Assembly (NCBI GenBank): GCA_017303875.1
Contig: JAFLBP010000003.1
Span: 62,001 to 126,000, forward strand
Source: Chitinophagales bacterium
Lineage (GTDB): Bacteria > Bacteroidota > Bacteroidia > Chitinophagales > Saprospiraceae
Direction: 5' to 3'
Length of the DNA stretch: 64,000 nt
Positions 61,253 to 64,000 of the stretch are shown here, piece by piece. A program made the translations under genes and the position numbers. Each line of letters begins with the position of its first letter. The first letter of the stretch is position 1. The notes below the pieces were generated by a model. That model had not been told where the DNA came from. It made no database searches and was given only the letters and a program-made list of their open reading frames with translations.

Positions 61253-61816
61253 TCATTGCCACTTTTCTAGATTACTTTTGGATTCGTAATTGTATAGAGG
61301 TGAATAGTCAAAATTACGACCCGTTTTTTGCTTGTAAGCCTCGGCCGCTACGGACAAAATATGCTCAAAATCCTTATCGGCTGATAAGGCTGATGGATTA
61401 GCTATAATATGCTTGTAATACAGCGCGCCTTCTGCTACAACGGCACAGCGGACATATAAAAAATCATCTGCGGAGAAATAATCATCCGTTTGTTGATGCA
61501 TGTAGGCCTCTGCGTGGGCTTTTGTATCTAAACTGAAGAGTTTTTCCGATAAAAAATCCTCAAACAAATAAATAGCTGAAACCGGCATCTCGGCAAGCGC
61601 TGTTACGGCGGGACGAATAATATCGTCACGTTTAGGCTGTGTCCAGTCGAACAAGTCAATCAATTGCCAAAACTGCTCCTCAGAAAACAACCCCTCACCG
61701 GGTACATCACTATTCACTTTTATCTCTACCTGAGCAGCTGCCCCGGCAGTTTCCTCCAGTTCTTTAAGAAATTGAGGCGTAATATCCCTTATTTTAAGCC
61801 TAAGTGTGGTTGTCAT
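61253..61816 (-). CDS. DUF4240 domain protein
   Basis: 187 residues. The middle carries the DUF4240 pattern (SEEQFWQLIDLFDWTQPKRDDIIRPAVTALAEMPVSAIYLFEDFLSEKLFSLDT), a cytosolic domain of unknown function often found near toxins, WGR or immunity genes. ATG 61816 is chosen; the upstream ATG at 61897 adds 27 unlikely residues. AT-richer than its neighbours, so possibly acquired. Co-transcribed with the GIY-YIG-like gene. Confidence 0.8.
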   Translation of the reverse strand: MTTTLRLKIRDITPQFLKELEETAGAAAQVEIKVNSDVPGEGLFSEEQFWQLIDLFDWTQPKRDDIIRPAVTALAEMPVSAIYLFEDFLSEKLFSLDTKAHAEAYMHQQTDDYFSADDFLYVRCAVVAEGALYYKHIIANPSALSADKDFEHILSVAAEAYKQKTGRNFDYSPLYNYESKSNLEKWQ

Positions 61817-62000
61817 ATCCAAATGGTATATGTTGTACCTATTCCAAACGAACGATTTTGCTACAAAACTAACGGAATTCGTGCAAAAATCAGACACAAA
61901 AAGTACTTTTTTTTCACAATATACGAATAAAAACCCTGACGCGACTTTTATAGCCTATCTGGCTGGCACCCTAGCACGACATGGCCGGGAAGCGCGATCA

Positions 62001-62107
62001 GTACATTTTTCGTCTTTAAGTGCTTTAAAAAGTGACTTAAAGACGAAAAATCAAAAATACATCGTCTTTATCTGTCTTAAAAATGGACTTAAAGACGATG
62101 AATGTAC
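62001..62107. repeat. Four-armed nested inverted repeat (TCGTCTTTAAGT family)
   Basis: Hairpin 1: perfect 16-bp stem 62006-62021 with 62035-62050. Hairpin 2: 62060-62070 with 62090-62100. Outer arms GTACATT (62001-62007) and AATGTAC (62101-62107) bracket both, and arm 1 (62001-62021) also pairs with arm 4 (62087-62107) with only 2 mismatches in 21. It lies in the 351-bp gap between the DUF4240 gene and a lipoprotein gene; that gap has no further ORF. Confidence 0.9.
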
Positions 62108-62148
62108 AATAAAAGCGCAGGCCCAACCACCTACAGTCAGGCCCGCGC
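62108..62148 (-). terminator. Terminator of the downstream-facing lipoprotein gene
   Basis: Stem GCGCAGGCC (62115-62123) pairs with GGCCCGCGC (62140-62148, one G-U on the minus strand); the minus-strand T run is 62114-62108. It follows the stop at 62168. Confidence 0.75.
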
Positions 62149-62167
62149 CAATCGCTTATTGCCGGGT

Positions 62168-62659
62168 TTAGAAAGTCACCGTGTACTCGCGTACTTCATT
62201 TTTGGTGAAGCGAACCAAGGGCTCAGCACTACGCTCCGTCATGATACGACTGCTGCCGTCGGAAAGGCGGGCCGTGATTTTTACCTGATCGAGGTTCCAG
62301 TTGTCGCCGGTATCAAGAAAGCCATTACTCCCGGAAGTAAAATTAATTCTGAACCAGGAAAGGCTGCTTTCTTCCGTGTTGGGCGGCAAAGTCATGGTGA
62401 CCGTATTGGTGGAATTGTTCCCCCAGTTGGCGCCGTTGTTGAGGCTGATACTGGTGTTGGAGCCATTTTCAAACCCCACCGTTCCCAGGGCCTCACTGCC
62501 TTGTCGGAGATCATCGCCGCCGGTACGCAGGGTAATTTCGAGGGAGCTTACTTTGGGCGTTTCCACTTCTTTTTCCTTTTGGCAGCCGGTGGAGAGCATT
62601 CCGGCAAGCATCAGCCCGATAAAAGCCGGGAGCGCGATCAGTTTTTGGATCGTCTTCAT
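62168..62659 (-). CDS. Hypothetical lipoprotein
   Basis: 163 residues, lipoprotein signal with GC motif (LAGMLSTGC, Cys26), then a beta-rich domain (LEITLRTGGDDLRQGSEALGTVGFENG ... DNWNLDQVKITARLSDGSSRIMTERS) similar to PLAT/C2-like or Ig-like lipoprotein domains; no catalytic motif. ATG 62659 is chosen over 62782. Function unknown. Confidence 0.75.
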   Translation of the reverse strand: MKTIQKLIALPAFIGLMLAGMLSTGCQKEKEVETPKVSSLEITLRTGGDDLRQGSEALGTVGFENGSNTSISLNNGANWGNNSTNTVTMTLPPNTEESSLSWFRINFTSGSNGFLDTGDNWNLDQVKITARLSDGSSRIMTERSAEPLVRFTKNEVREYTVTF

Positions 62660-62821
62660 AAAACAAATTTTGATGGTTAAAAGATAGCGCAAAGTTGCGG
62701 GCCCTGGCGGCGGCCCCGCAATCCCATGATCATGGGATGCCATCAACGGCTTATATAAAAACCCTTCAAAAAAAGCGCCCAAATCCGCAGGATTTCAGAC
62801 TTTTGGGTATTCATTCCTGTA

Positions 62822-64000
62822 ATGCACCTGTTTAAGCAACGTTATTTTGCCTTTTTACTGCTGCTTTTGTGCGCCGCAACAAGCCAGGCACAAAGTACCC
62901 GGGCCGAGCTGCGTGCACTGGCTGATCGGGTTATTTACCTGGATGAATCAAACACCGATTCTTTTTTAATTTATTCACAAATAATTGAAAATCAATCGAA
63001 TGAAATAAACTACCAACGCGGGCTTTGCGACAGCTACCGGCTGCGGGGCATCTACCACGAATGCCGGGCCGAATATGACCAGGCCATTGAATGGCACCTC
63101 AAAAACCTGCAACTGAGCGAACAGCTTGGCGAACACGAATCGGAACTGGCCGCTTTGTCTGATCTGGCCACCCAGCACCATTACCTCCGACAATACGAAC
63201 AGGCCAAAGCTTACCTGCATCGCGCCATAAAAATGGGCCTCCAAACCGGCGCCAAACCCCGGCGGATGTCTACTTTTTACACCAACCTCGGCATTTTTCA
63301 TCGCGAAACCGGACAGCCCGACAGCGCCCTGCACTTTTACACCCAATCGCTGGCCATCAAACGGGAACTCAAAGATTCCAGCGGTATCTCTAATGTGATG
63401 GTGAATATTGCAACGCTGCTGATTGACCAGAAAAAATACGATGCCGCACAACCTTATGTAGATTTTAACCTCAGCTATCATCAGCGCAAAGGCGATACGG
63501 TCAATTTGTGGTTCGACCACCTTAATCAATCCATTATTTACCTCGGTAAAAATCAATTCCGGCTTTCAGAACAACAGCTGAACCTGGCCCTCGCGGTGGC
63601 CCGCAAAATCCCTTCCCGCCAAAAAGAATCGGAAACCTATCGCCAGTTTGCTATTTTGTCTGAAAATATGGGCGACTATAAAAATGCCTATCAATATTTG
63701 CAGCGCTACCAGCAACTCAATGCCGAAAGCATTAATGTAGAGACGAATAAAAATGTGGCCGAACTCCGGGAAAAATACGAATCGGACAAACGCGAACAAC
63801 AAAACAAACTGCTTTCGCTGGAAATTGAAGCACAAAAGGCGCAAAAAAGAAACCTCGGTATCATCATTGGTCTCATCGCCCTGCTGGCCGGACTGGCCGT
63901 CTTTGCCTGGTGGAAAAACCATCAGAAACGCAAATTGCTTACCCTGAAAAATGCCGAACTGGAAGCCGAAAAAGCCAAATTGGAAAACACCCTGCAACGC
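62822..64000 (+). CDS. TPR-repeat sensor protein, probable histidine kinase, 3' end outside window
   Basis: 393 codons seen, open to the window edge. A signal peptide (LLLLLCAATSQAQ) is followed by about six tetratricopeptide-like repeats (YDQAIEWHLKNLQLSEQLGE; YEQAKAYLHRAIKMGLQTGA; DSALHFYTQSLAIKRELKD), a coiled-coil stretch (~320-340) and a membrane helix (NLGIIIGLIALLAGLAVFAWW). This is the layout of Bacteroidota TPR sensors that end in a LytS-type kinase or a LuxR domain; the output domain is beyond the window. Confidence 0.85.
   Translation, partial: MHLFKQRYFAFLLLLLCAATSQAQSTRAELRALADRVIYLDESNTDSFLIYSQIIENQSNEINYQRGLCDSYRLRGIYHECRAEYDQAIEWHLKNLQLSEQLGEHESELAALSDLATQHHYLRQYEQAKAYLHRAIKMGLQTGAKPRRMSTFYTNLGIFHRETGQPDSALHFYTQSLAIKRELKDSSGISNVMVNIATLLIDQKKYDAAQPYVDFNLSYHQRKGDTVNLWFDHLNQSIIYLGKNQFRLSEQQLNLALAVARKIPSRQKESETYRQFAILSENMGDYKNAYQYLQRYQQLNAESINVETNKNVAELREKYESDKREQQNKLLSLEIEAQKAQKRNLGIIIGLIALLAGLAVFAWWKNHQKRKLLTLKNAELEAEKAKLENTLQR

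Overview
The window looks like a chromosomal stretch of a Bacteroidota bacterium, most plausibly of the Saprospiria/Lewinella type. I infer this from content and signals, not from a search. It encodes proteins with type A and type B C-terminal sorting domains of the type IX secretion system, a PorV/PorQ-family outer-membrane protein, a TonB-dependent receptor, DUF4199, DUF2752 and YitT proteins, LytS/LytTR signalling and many SPII lipoproteins. Several promoters match the Bacteroidota pattern TTTG-N19..22-TAnnTTTG; the one before rpmH is perfect. No tRNA, rRNA, IS element, prophage or CRISPR array was seen.

Layout. 1-3.2 kb is a tripartite efflux operon (HlyD-like adaptor, TolC) with its TetR regulator and two matching operators. 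3.5-11.2 kb holds SppA, two T9SS substrates, a PorV-like protein, a DUF151 nuclease and YraN. 11.2-15 kb has a TonB receptor and the first of three vanadium-haloperoxidase-like lipoproteins. 15.1-17.1 kb is the cysE-cysK operon, preceded by a 29-codon leader peptide with seven consecutive Cys codons and a strong terminator: an apparent cysteine attenuator. 17.2-20.4 kb has a lipoprotein, an orphan Cas6 and a PspA-like coiled-coil pair. 20.5-31.6 kb holds a glycosyltransferase, an aldo/keto reductase, an amidase, a DUF4199/LuxR pair, a pseudouridine synthase, a two-component system and small membrane proteins. 31.7-33.6 kb is thrS. 34.1-36.7 kb is an ECF sigma factor operon with a di-heme peroxidase and a Spy/CpxP-like protein. 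36.7-37.9 kb is a Fic gene with a repeated operator. 38-40.2 kb is a DsrE/DsrC/SQR-like sulfur operon. 40.6-49.7 kb has membrane proteins, YitT and two more haloperoxidase-like lipoproteins. 49.8-51.9 kb is DsbD. 52.3-55.3 kb is a T9SS metallopeptidase with two tandem lipoprotein copies. 55.5-57 kb is rpmH-rnpA-mazG. 57-61 kb is a large propeller sensor kinase with its LytTR regulator. 61-64 kb has a GIY-YIG-like/DUF4240 pair, a lipoprotein and a truncated TPR sensor.

The second striking layer is in the intergenic DNA. At least five unrelated families of short-unit tandem repeats (7-11 bp units) are arranged as inverted arms around a loop. They sit directly against gene ends and in places supply stop codons, C-terminal residues, or the base next to a start codon. 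The best candidates for something undescribed are the poly-Cys attenuator in front of cysE-cysK and this family of inverted heptamer arrays with a nested 37-bp perfect palindrome.
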